A program made the translations under genes and the position numbers. Under the pieces are notes generated by a model. It worked only from the letters and a program-made list of their open reading frames with translations, was not told the DNA's origin and did no database searches. 64,000 bases of DNA from Adhaeribacter aerolatus (GTDB lineage Bacteria > Bacteroidota > Bacteroidia > Cytophagales > Hymenobacteraceae): the NCBI RefSeq assembly GCF_007991635.1, contig NZ_BJYS01000009.1:62001-126000 (forward strand), written 5' to 3'. Below are positions 9,377 through 17,849 of this stretch, in pieces (position 1 is the first letter of the stretch; each line of letters begins with the position of its first letter).

Positions 9377-9793
9377 TTACACCACATTTAGCTCTACATT
9401 TATATTGCCGCGGGTTCCTACCGAGTACGGGCAAACTTCATGCGCCTGGTGAACCAGCTTTTTAGCCTGTTCCTTATCTAATCCTTTAACATCCACATCC
9501 AGTTTTACACTCAAGCCATAATTACCATTATCCAGTTGGTTCAGGCTTACGTGCGCCGTTACCGTCGAGTCTTTTTCTAAACGCACCCGCTCCTTGCCGG
9601 CTACCAGCAATAAAGCACTCTGAAAACAAGCCGCGTACCCCGCCGCAAATAATTGTTCCGGGTTGGTACTACCGCCTTTACCTCCTAAACCCTCCGGCAC
9701 TGTAACCGGTAAATCAATTATACCATCCGATGAGGTAACGTGGCCGCTGCGGCCGCCGGTAGCGGTAACCTCTGCCGTATATAAAGTCTTCAT
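9377..9793 (-). CDS. ohr: Organic hydroperoxide resistance protein (Ohr/OsmC family)
   Basis: Thiol peroxidase of 138 residues that reduces organic hydroperoxides in the cytoplasm. The Ohr-type motifs are clear: NPEQLFAAGYAACF with C56 as the peroxidatic cysteine, and AHEVCPYSVGTRGN with C121 as the resolving cysteine. The start MKTLYTAEVTATGGR is typical. It converges with sucC over a shared hairpin. No ohrR-type repressor gene is adjacent. Ohr fits better than OsmC because of the NPEQLFAAGYAACF and CPYS signatures. Confidence 0.92.
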   Translation of the reverse strand: MKTLYTAEVTATGGRSGHVTSSDGIIDLPVTVPEGLGGKGGSTNPEQLFAAGYAACFQSALLLVAGKERVRLEKDSTVTAHVSLNQLDNGNYGLSVKLDVDVKGLDKEQAKKLVHQAHEVCPYSVGTRGNINVELNVV

Positions 9794-10646
9794 AGCTTTT
9801 AAATTATTAAAGGGTTAAACGTAACAGCTTACTAAACCCATTTTAATCTTTTTTGTTTTGCATCATAAGAAAAATCGTGGCGCAAGCAATATCCTGAATA
9901 CTGATTATGCTTTGAGCTATAACCACAACAGCCAATAATTAGCGTACTGAATTACTGGTAGACAAAATGGCAAAGGTAACCCGTTAAAAGTGCTGGAGTA
10001 AGGTGAATACCCGGAAACTTCGGCCAAAGCATTTATAATAATAGTAAAGCGAAAAGCCTTTCGATCTGCCATCTATAATTACTGGAAAAGTAATTCTGCT
10101 CCGGAATGCTAACCCAGTCAGCTTTAAGCGAATTTATCCTCCTTTTTCTCAAAACATCCGCTGACTAAGCAGGTCTCTAAACTTCTTTCAACCGGGCTTT
10201 TTAGTTTTTTGTAAATAAAAATTTGAAGCTCTTTACGGGAGAAGGCTTTTTATCATAACAAAAACCTTTTAAAGTAATCTGGCAAAAGTCAAAAATAATA
10301 TATAAATATAAGTATAAATAACTATAGGAAATGAAATATACTTTGTATTACTTGCATCCATAATTTATTCAATAAGGCTAAATATATCAGGGTGTCCTGG
10401 CAAGCCCAGGCAGGATAAATTATTTCCGGTTTATTCCGCAAAAGTGCCTATATATAAAGGAAAACAACTGGAGGAGCATAACGAAACAGATAAACTTAGA
10501 TAAGCTAAAATCTGCGTGAACAATTAAGTTATAATAAAACTTATAAACACCCTTTCCAAATTTTGGAAAATTTACCACTACAAAAATTACACTAATTTTT
10601 AAATCATTATATCTATAAGCCTAACCAACTTTTTAAATTTTATTCT
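9794..10646. other. Gene-free 853-bp region
   Basis: AT-rich spacer between the divergent ohr and lipoprotein genes. I see no open frame with coding character, no tRNA and no recognisable riboswitch. It holds a 17-bp near-palindrome, TTTCCAAA-t-TTTGGAAA (10553-10569), about 80 bp before the lipoprotein ATG, which could be an operator. Confidence 0.45.
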
Positions 10647-11465
10647 ATGCAAAAAATATCTACCCTACTCATTGCCTTATTTATGGCAAGCGCCATTTTC
10701 ACTTCCTGTAAGGAAAACGAAATTGATGGTCCTAAGACGGAAACCGACTGTGCTACCTTAAAGGAATGGACTGATAACCAGGGCAAGCGCGTCCTGCTGA
10801 ATCAATATGCCTTTAACGGTGACAAAATATCTAAAATGACCCATTTTGGTTTAGATGGTAAAAAAACCGAGAGCTTAGCAGAATACGATAACCAAGGCCG
10901 GTTAGTAAAAATTTCTGATAAAATAAGCAGCGAAGGAGTTGATGCGGGAACGCAGTATTTAACCACCTTTGCTTATTATAATGATGGTACCTTGAGCCAA
11001 ACTGATTACTATAAAGTGGAGGATGGCAAAAATAATCTGCTCCAAACCCGTATTTTCTATTACGAAAATAATAAGGTAACTAAATTAGTTTCGAGTGGCG
11101 GAGTACATTGGCGTTATGAGTACAACGAAGGCGGCAATGTAACCAAAACTTACTTCCAGCCGGCCAGCGGTGCTGAATATTTAGAAGAAGAATACACCGC
11201 TTATGATGATAAATTGCTAGCCAACTCATTACCAAACGTGGTGGTTTTGCAAAACATCAGCAGTTCATCGGCAGGTTTAAATTTCAGCAAAAATAATGCG
11301 ATAGCTTACAAAGTTTACAACCCCGATGGCAGCTTAAAAACCGCTTATAGCTTCAACCGGGCGTATAATCCGGCCGGCAGCCAAACCAAAGTGGTTAACA
11401 CCACAATTACCGGCGGTACTACGGCTACTGCTACTGTAGAAACAGAATATCCTACTTGTAAATAA
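10647..11465 (+). CDS. Surface lipoprotein candidate, function unknown
   Basis: Protein of 272 residues with a lipoprotein signal peptide (MQKISTLLIALFMASAIFTSC; the lipidated cysteine is C21). The residues after the cysteine, KENE, resemble the charged lipoprotein export signal of Bacteroidota, so surface display is plausible. The body has repeated Tyr/Asp/Gly-rich segments (AEYDNQGRLVKI, YEYNEGGNVTK, YNPDGSLKTAY, YNPAGSQTKVV) like the YD repeats of RHS-type beta-strand proteins. I cannot assign a function. It appears to be a single-gene unit ended by a hairpin at 11598-11634. Confidence 0.7.
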   Translation: MQKISTLLIALFMASAIFTSCKENEIDGPKTETDCATLKEWTDNQGKRVLLNQYAFNGDKISKMTHFGLDGKKTESLAEYDNQGRLVKISDKISSEGVDAGTQYLTTFAYYNDGTLSQTDYYKVEDGKNNLLQTRIFYYENNKVTKLVSSGGVHWRYEYNEGGNVTKTYFQPASGAEYLEEEYTAYDDKLLANSLPNVVVLQNISSSSAGLNFSKNNAIAYKVYNPDGSLKTAYSFNRAYNPAGSQTKVVNTTITGGTTATATVETEYPTCK

Positions 11466-11827
11466 TTATTTGGCTACCCTTATAAAAAAGCAGGCCCGTA
11501 CTAGCTGTTGCGCAAAGCAGGAATATCAAAAGGCGATTACTGGCAGCTAGCCGGGCTTAATTTAACCAGCTTATTTTATTATAAATTTAAATCACCCAAT
11601 AACCTGTAGAGCTGCTTTACAGGTTATTGTTTTTGATCTGGCTAACAGTTGCTTCTGATTGCGGGCGTTGCCGTTAGAATATTTAATCCGGCCGCTTTTA
11701 GGAGTGCATTCTGATTACTTTTTAAATCTTTTTTCCGGAATATAAGTAATTATCTTAATCAGTGTTTCTGCTTTATAAAAGCGGAACATCAGAACGATAA
11801 AAATTACTAAACTAAATTACTATACTT
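11466..11827. other. Intergenic region with terminator and a repeated 13-mer
   Basis: No gene seen. It contains the hairpin terminator at 11598-11634 and one copy (11678-11690) of AATATTTAATCCG, a 13-mer also present at 14117-14129 and 14208-14220 in the spacer before the subtilase gene. Confidence 0.5.
11598..11634 (+). terminator. Rho-independent terminator after the lipoprotein gene
   Basis: A 10-bp perfect stem (AATAACCTGT with ACAGGTTATT) with an 11-nt loop, followed by GTTTTTG. It lies about 130 bp after the stop codon. Confidence 0.65.
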
Positions 11828-12130
11828 ATGACCTTATATCCGCCAAAACCAGAAAGCGTACGGGCGCCGGAACATCTAAGCCACGAAGAAATCAGAAAAA
11901 GCCTGGAAGAATTAGATGGCAAAATAAAAATATTGCAAGGCCGGGCACATGCTACCACCGCCGACTCAAACCATACTTACCATGAGCATATTGCGGCTCT
12001 GGAACGTAAGCGGAGTTTAATTGCCGAGAAACTAAATGCATCGGCCAACGACTCCAACCAAAGTACCTGGACCGATATAAAAAATGGTATTGATGGTTTA
12101 GCCGATGATATTAAGAAGATCTGGCAATAA
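11828..12130 (+). CDS. Small hydrophilic coiled-coil protein, unknown function
   Basis: Protein of 100 residues with no signal peptide and no membrane segment. Two charged helical stretches (HLSHEEIRKSLEELDGKIKI and HIAALERKRSLIAEKLNA) flank a His/Asp-rich loop, and the end (IKNGIDGLADDIKKIW) is amphipathic. It may form a helical hairpin or coiled coil. I do not recognise the family. The codon usage resembles its neighbours and a strong terminator follows directly, so it is probably a real gene. Confidence 0.6.
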   Translation: MTLYPPKPESVRAPEHLSHEEIRKSLEELDGKIKILQGRAHATTADSNHTYHEHIAALERKRSLIAEKLNASANDSNQSTWTDIKNGIDGLADDIKKIWQ

Positions 12131-12142
12131 TTTTTATTTAAC

Positions 12143-12196
12143 CTGTACAACAAAGCAAAAGCCAGCTTCTTAGCTGGCTTTTGCTTTGTTGTACAG
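12143..12196. terminator. 25-bp perfect hairpin shared by two converging genes
   Basis: Positions 12143-12167 are exactly complementary to 12172-12196 around a TCTT loop. The inner stem, GCAAAAGCCAGCT, ends as AGCTGGCTTTTGC, giving T-rich and A-rich tracts on both strands. It serves the small coiled-coil gene on plus and paaN on minus. The stem is unusually long for an intrinsic terminator. Confidence 0.85.
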
Positions 12197-12211
12197 CGCG
12201 TAAGCGGCACC

Positions 12212-13879
12212 TTATTCCCGAACGGGCTCCCGGAAACCCACCCAGGTAAATCGTTTCACAATAAATTCGGGATTAGTAAAAGATGCATTACCCGCCGGAT
12301 TACCGCCCGTTACATGAAAATCGGAGAAACTGGCATGCTGGTTCAGGTAAATATTGCCCGTTAAATTAAAGCTAACCGGAGTTCCGGCCAGGCTCATTTC
12401 GTCTTTTATCTGCTCTTTTATATCGGAGTTGGTAGTATACGCGCCGCACGAGATAGCGCCGTGTTCCTGGGCCAATTCCTTCGCCAAAGCAATCGACTCC
12501 TCCGTATTCTGGGTTTTAATAACTAACGCAATAGGCCCGAAAAGCTCCCGGTTATAAACTTCTTTGGCGCTGGCCGGCACCTCGTAAATAACCGGTGAGC
12601 ACAACCGGGCCCCGGCAAACTGCGGGTTAGCTAAATCGCAAGTGGTTAAAAGCGGCTTACCCGGTATATTTTCCATATCCTTTACCCGCTGGGCAGTAAC
12701 CGGGCTTTGGATAGCCCCCAACACGTGTGGCCCCACCTTCGGATTATTAATGAGTGCACTTACGGCATCGGCAAATTTCTGCACTACCTGTTCGTACGGA
12801 ATCTGGGTTCCGTTTACGTTAAGGCCCGATTCGGGAATGAAGAAGTTTTGCGGCGCGGTACACATTTGCCCGGAGTACAACGAAACCGAAAATGCCAGGT
12901 TTTGCATTACTTTATCTAAATCCGAAGCAGAATCCAGGATAACCGAATTAACCCCGGCTTTTTCGGTAAACACTATTTTGCCAGGTAAACTTTCGAGGTA
13001 ATTGCCAAAGGCGGTATTGCCGGTATAATCTATTATTTTAACGACTGGATGTTCGGCCAGATCTTTTGTGATTAACCGGTCGTCGGGGTCTACGGCGAGC
13101 TGGCAGATTTGCGGGTTCAGGCCATGCGTTGCTAAGGCTTTCTGCACTTCGGCCACTATCAGCGCCATGGGCAACACGCTTTTAGGGTGCGGTTTCACAA
13201 TCACGGGGTTGCCCGTTATCAAACTGCCAAACATGCCGGGTACGGTATTCCAGGTCGGGAAGGTAGAGCAGCCAATGGCCACCGCTACCCCTTTGGGTAC
13301 CGCCACCCAGGATTTCTGTAGCTTCAGGTTATATTTACCCATTGGTTTTTCCCAGTTAGCTTCTTTCGGAAAACGGTTTAACTCTTCGTAGCCGGCTGCA
13401 ATGGCTTCCAGGGCCCGGTCGGCGGCGTGCGGCCCCGAAGCCTGAAATGCCATCATAAAAGCCTGACCGGTGGTGTGCATGGTAGCATACGCCAACTCGA
13501 AAAAGCGATTTTGCAAATTGCTTAAGGCATCGAGCAGGATAGTAGCGCGGGTATCGGCCGGCACTTTGCGCCATTGGTGAAAGGTTTCCTGGGCATGCGC
13601 AACCAACTTACCCGGGCTGAAATACGGATACTTAATACCCAAAGACTCCTGCGTATAAGGCGATTCCTCCTGCCCTACCCAAGCTTCGGGCTCGCCTTGC
13701 CTTAACTCCTCATAAGGTTTATTTAACAGGTTATTAAATAGCTTCTGGCCTTTTGCATCGGCATCCGCGCCATAATTATCCGGCGACGGGTTTTCCGGGA
13801 AGCCGGCAAAATAAGTACGGTCGTGCAAAGCATTAATAGCTTGTTTTAATATTTGCTCGTGTTCATTTAAGTCTATCAT
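12212..13879 (-). CDS. paaN: Phenylacetic acid degradation protein PaaN (aldehyde dehydrogenase family)
   Basis: Aldehyde dehydrogenase-superfamily protein of 555 residues. Family members are assigned to aerobic phenylacetate catabolism, where an aldehyde dehydrogenase oxidises the ring-opened semialdehyde CoA intermediate. Residues fitting the catalytic pair are E306 in VFTEKAG and C340 in SGQMCTAP, the 34-residue spacing usual for the superfamily. The N-terminal part (ALHDRTYFAGFPENPSPDNYG) is characteristic of PaaN rather than of ordinary ALDH. There is no C-terminal MaoC-like hydratase domain as in PaaZ. No other paa gene lies nearby, so the pathway genes, if present, are elsewhere. The gene stands alone and ends on the shared hairpin at 12143-12196. 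Confidence 0.85.
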   Translation of the reverse strand: MIDLNEHEQILKQAINALHDRTYFAGFPENPSPDNYGADADAKGQKLFNNLLNKPYEELRQGEPEAWVGQEESPYTQESLGIKYPYFSPGKLVAHAQETFHQWRKVPADTRATILLDALSNLQNRFFELAYATMHTTGQAFMMAFQASGPHAADRALEAIAAGYEELNRFPKEANWEKPMGKYNLKLQKSWVAVPKGVAVAIGCSTFPTWNTVPGMFGSLITGNPVIVKPHPKSVLPMALIVAEVQKALATHGLNPQICQLAVDPDDRLITKDLAEHPVVKIIDYTGNTAFGNYLESLPGKIVFTEKAGVNSVILDSASDLDKVMQNLAFSVSLYSGQMCTAPQNFFIPESGLNVNGTQIPYEQVVQKFADAVSALINNPKVGPHVLGAIQSPVTAQRVKDMENIPGKPLLTTCDLANPQFAGARLCSPVIYEVPASAKEVYNRELFGPIALVIKTQNTEESIALAKELAQEHGAISCGAYTTNSDIKEQIKDEMSLAGTPVSFNLTGNIYLNQHASFSDFHVTGGNPAGNASFTNPEFIVKRFTWVGFREPVRE

Positions 13880-14407
13880 ACAGCGCTATATTTTTGGAGT
13901 AACTCAGAAAAGAATAAATAAACCGGTACTTTTTACCAGAAACTCAGATCAACCCTATTGGTAAAAGGCCATATAAGTACAAACGGATTTTCCGGAATTT
14001 TGATAAGCAGGAATTTACCTATCAGCTGAAGCAAAGAAATTGCGGCTTTTCTGAAAACAGGACTAAACTTAGCCAGACCTCTGACATTATCTTAATGGCA
14101 GGGCTAAAAATGGCAGAATATTTAATCCGGATAAAAGCAGGAATATTTTTATCCTGGAAATAAAATCCTTTATTTAAAATATTATCCCCAAAAAATTATC
14201 GTATATTAATATTTAATCCGCTTTTATTGGGGAAATTTACAACTCTTATATATATTAGCGTTTTAATATATTTAAGGGAAATATTATGCTTGACTAATGT
14301 AACAAATTTGGGCAGGCGGTGTAATCTTAATTTAGAAGCTGTTTCGGCATAAAGCCGGAAAATTTCTAATTTAAAGGGTTGTTTTTATAGTTAGCAGGTA
14401 TGATATA
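13880..14407. other. Divergent intergenic region, paaN / subtilase
   Basis: No gene seen in 528 bp. It carries two copies of AATATTTAATCCG (14117-14129 and 14208-14220), a word also found at 11678-11690. Directly before the subtilase start lies a minimal ATG-ATA-TAA frame (14400-14408) whose stop overlaps the gene's ATG. Confidence 0.5.
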
Positions 14408-17400
14408 ATGTTTACCCATTTCTTTTTTACCAGAACTTTTCTAAGTATTCTTTTTACTTTTTCGGTTATTCTTTGTTCGGCTCAGCAGTCCGGTGCACCG
14501 GCAGCACCTACAACAAAGCCTAATACGCTCATTTTTAAGTTAAAGTCTGATTATGAGCTACAAAGCTATTTTTTGAAGGAAGTAAAAAAATTACTTCAGC
14601 CTATTCAGTCTTATCATTTAAAGCAAAAATTCCCGAAGGCAGCGCCACAGCCCTTTCTAAAACCCGGCGAAGTTGATTTAACCCTACTTTACGAACTGGA
14701 ATATAGCCCCGGCCTGACGTTTAACAAACTAAAAGCCCAACTATTAAATAGCGGTGTAGTAAGTTATGTAGAGCCCGTTTATATTCCCGAAATCTTAAAA
14801 ATGCCCAACGACCCGTTGGCCGATTCGCTGACAGGAGCCCAATATTATCTCAAAAACATAAAGGCTTATAAGGGCTGGGATATTCAGCAGGGCGATTCAT
14901 CGGTGGTAATTGGCGTATTAGACACTGGCATCAATTTAAAGCACGAAGATTTACAAGATAAAATAAAATACAATTATGCCGATCCGATTAATGGCGTAGA
15001 TGACGACAAAGATGGCTATGTAGATAATTTCTACGGGTGGGATATGGCTGATAACGACAATGACCCCTCGGCTGATGCCAATACCCACGGCATTTTGGTA
15101 AGCGGGGTTATTGCGGCGGCGGCGAACAATGGCAAAGGCGTGACCGGGGTTGGTTATAATTGTAAGCTGTTACCCCTTAAAGTATTTCAATCTAAAGCTA
15201 AAGGCAGCTTTGCCGGGTACGAAGCCATTGTTTATGCCGCCGATCACGGCTGTAAAGTTATTAATATTTCCTGGGGTTCGCCGGGGTTTAATTCGGCTTA
15301 CGAGCAGGATATTATTAATTATGCCGTTATAAATAAAAATGTGGTGGTAGTGGCCGCCGGCGGAAACACCAACGGAGACCTTGATTTTTATCCTGCCTCT
15401 TACGACAATGTCATTTCGGTTACTTCTACCGATGGCAGCGATAACCGTTTTTTTTCGCATACTTACAGTAATAAAATAGACGTACTGGCCCCGGGAGTAG
15501 GTATCTGGACTACTGGCGCCCGCAACAACGAATATACGTATGCCGGCGGTACTTCCTTTGCCGCTCCTATTGTAGCCGGCGCGGCGGCCTTGGTTTTCAA
15601 GCAGTTTCCTAACTATACAGCCCAGCAGGTTGCCGAACAACTCCGCATAACCGCCGATGATATTTACCAACGACCAGCTAACACTCCTTTTCTGGAAAGA
15701 TTAGGCCGGGGCCGGCTAAACATATACCGGGCGCTAACCGAAATCAATACCAAGTCGGTTAGGAATATTCAGAACCAATTTAGCAAAGGCAATAGCTTAA
15801 TGGCAGGTGATACACTACGGATTACCGGTACTTTTTTAAATTTGCTTTCTCCCACCTCTAATTTAAAGATTACACTTTCCAGCACCTCGCCGTACGTTAC
15901 CATTTTGCAAAAAGAATATGTGGCCGGTGCCCTGGCCACCCGGAATGCTGCAACCAATACAGATCAGGCTTTTGTCATTTATATTCACCCCGATATTCCG
16001 CTCAATTCATCCATCAATTTCCGGTATGGCTTTAGCGACGGCAGTTATAACGATTATCAATATTTTAAAGTAGCAGCCAATCCCGATTTTCTGACTATTA
16101 ACATTAACAACCTGGGGGTTTCTATTACGAGTAAAGGCAATATTGGCTACAATGGTTTGGACTACCAGCAAGGCGACGGGGTGTTTTATAAAAAAGGGAA
16201 CCCCTTACTGGCCGAGGGTGGTCTGATGATTGGCGCTTCGCCGGGCCGTGTGACTGATAATATCCGCAATCACCTACTCGAATCAGATAATAACTATTAT
16301 CAGGTAGCGCCGGTCCGGTTTTTACCTAACCCCAAATTTGCCGATATAGCGGCGCAGGGTGCCATTCAGGATTCCTTCCCCGCAGCTAATGTAGCCGGCG
16401 TACGCGTAACGCACCGGGCCTACGCCTGGAAAGATGCGCCTAATCATAAATTTGTAGTGCTGGAATACAAAATTACCAACAATACATTGAGCCCGTTTCA
16501 GGACCTATACGCCGGCATGTTTACCGACTGGGATATTGATGGCGCTTTTCGTAATGCGGCCGACTGGGACCCCGTGCACAACATGGGTTATGCGTATAAC
16601 GTAGACCGCCGCAATGTATACGCCGGCATTAAATTACTCTCCGATTTACCGGCAACCCATTATGCCATCGATAATTTGTATGGTCCTTTGGAAAATATCA
16701 GTCTTTCGGATGGGTTCAGCGATGCTAAAAAATACCGGGCTCTTTCTAATCCGCCCGATAAAAACCAGAAAGCCGGTTTAAATGGCCAGGGCAACGATGT
16801 TTCGGATGTAACCGGCGCCCGGATTGCTTACCTGGCTCCCGGCGAAAGTATTACGGTTGCTTTTGCTATTTTAGCCGGCGATAATTTAGAGGACCTGCAG
16901 CGTAGCGCCACGGAAGCTAAGGCCCGCTACATGCAGGTAAAGAGCAGCCCGGTACCGTATGTGCAAAACGATACCATTTGTCCGGGCTCGCCAACGGTTA
17001 TCAGCCCGGAAAACGGTTCTAAGTTCAGGTTTTACGCCGATAATGCCCGCAAAACACTTTTAGGTACCGGTTTAAGGTATGTTACACCCAAGCTTAACAC
17101 CAACACCACCTACTACGTGAGCAATACCGATTCGCTTTACGAAAGCTCCCTGGTACCGGTAATGGTGGCGGTAGAAAAACCCCAGGTAGCCTTTAATTAT
17201 ACTCCAGCTCCGGAAACATTGGCTTTAAATGGATTAATCAATTTTGCCGACCAAACGCCTAATGCCGTTAGCTGGCACTGGTACTTCGGCGACAAAGGCG
17301 AAAGCCGGGCGAAAGCGCCTGTAATACAATACCAGCAACCCGGCAACTACCAGGTTAAACTGGTGGTAACCGACAACAAAGGCTGTGTGGATTCGCTTAC

Positions 17401-17695
17401 CAATACTATCCGGATTAAGTATTTAAATTATAGCAACAACTGGCAAGCCTCCGATTTCTTGGTATATCCGAATCCTACCCCCGACCAGTTATTCATTAGG
17501 GTTCCCGAAAATATTGATGTAAGCAGCCCGGTAACATTGGAAGTAATAAACCTGATTGGCGAAGTAGTAAAACACCAGACTATTACCACTACCGGCTTAC
17601 ACAACCTAAGACTAGCCGGTGTGGCCAAAGGCATGTACGTCCTCCAGATTAGGGGTAAAGATGGTGTTTACCGCCAGAAGTTTCAGCACCTGTAA
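14408..17695 (+). CDS. Exported S8 family (subtilisin-like) serine peptidase with PKD and T9SS sorting domains
   Basis: Secreted protease of 1095 residues. A signal peptide covers about residues 1-26 (LFTFSVILCSAQ) and an N-terminal propeptide-like region reaches about 150. The subtilase domain shows all three catalytic residues: D172 in GVLDTGI, H227 in NTHGILVSG and S383 in GGTSFAAPIV. A long beta-rich middle region (about 460-910) has no family I recognise. A PKD domain lies at about 930-1005 (VSWHWYFGDKG; GNYQVKLVVTDNKGC). The type A T9SS signal starts at VYPNPTPDQLF (about 1019) and ends GMYVLQIRGKDG. It should be secreted by the type IX system. It converges with aconitase over a shared hairpin. 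Confidence 0.9.
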   Translation: MFTHFFFTRTFLSILFTFSVILCSAQQSGAPAAPTTKPNTLIFKLKSDYELQSYFLKEVKKLLQPIQSYHLKQKFPKAAPQPFLKPGEVDLTLLYELEYSPGLTFNKLKAQLLNSGVVSYVEPVYIPEILKMPNDPLADSLTGAQYYLKNIKAYKGWDIQQGDSSVVIGVLDTGINLKHEDLQDKIKYNYADPINGVDDDKDGYVDNFYGWDMADNDNDPSADANTHGILVSGVIAAAANNGKGVTGVGYNCKLLPLKVFQSKAKGSFAGYEAIVYAADHGCKVINISWGSPGFNSAYEQDIINYAVINKNVVVVAAGGNTNGDLDFYPASYDNVISVTSTDGSDNRFFSHTYSNKIDVLAPGVGIWTTGARNNEYTYAGGTSFAAPIVAGAAALVFKQFPNYTAQQVAEQLRITADDIYQRPANTPFLERLGRGRLNIYRALTEINTKSVRNIQNQFSKGNSLMAGDTLRITGTFLNLLSPTSNLKITLSSTSPYVTILQKEYVAGALATRNAATNTDQAFVIYIHPDIPLNSSINFRYGFSDGSYNDYQYFKVAANPDFLTININNLGVSITSKGNIGYNGLDYQQGDGVFYKKGNPLLAEGGLMIGASPGRVTDNIRNHLLESDNNYYQVAPVRFLPNPKFADIAAQGAIQDSFPAANVAGVRVTHRAYAWKDAPNHKFVVLEYKITNNTLSPFQDLYAGMFTDWDIDGAFRNAADWDPVHNMGYAYNVDRRNVYAGIKLLSDLPATHYAIDNLYGPLENISLSDGFSDAKKYRALSNPPDKNQKAGLNGQGNDVSDVTGARIAYLAPGESITVAFAILAGDNLEDLQRSATEAKARYMQVKSSPVPYVQNDTICPGSPTVISPENGSKFRFYADNARKTLLGTGLRYVTPKLNTNTTYYVSNTDSLYESSLVPVMVAVEKPQVAFNYTPAPETLALNGLINFADQTPNAVSWHWYFGDKGESRAKAPVIQYQQPGNYQVKLVVTDNKGCVDSLTNTIRIKYLNYSNNWQASDFLVYPNPTPDQLFIRVPENIDVSSPVTLEVINLIGEVVKHQTITTTGLHNLRLAGVAKGMYVLQIRGKDGVYRQKFQHL

Positions 17696-17796
17696 TTGCC
17701 GGCACCTTACTTATATAATTTCCGGATTTACATTACTTCAGAAAAACAAAAGCATCAGCCTAAGGCCACCCAGAACGATAATTGAAACTTTTACCA

Positions 17797-17828
17797 ATAA
17801 AAAAGCCCTCTTGCGGAGGGCTTTTTTT
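17797..17828. terminator. Terminator between subtilase and aconitase genes
   Basis: AAAAAGCCCTC pairs with GAGGGCTTTTT around a 5-nt loop. The T-run extends to T7. The A/T-rich arms allow use from both sides. Confidence 0.85.
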
Positions 17829-17849
17829 ATAAGTTAATATTCTATTGCA

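Noticed and set aside
12212-13879. Complete phenylacetate operon
   Set aside because: Only paaN is here; no paaABCDE, paaG, paaJ or paaK neighbours were found on either side.
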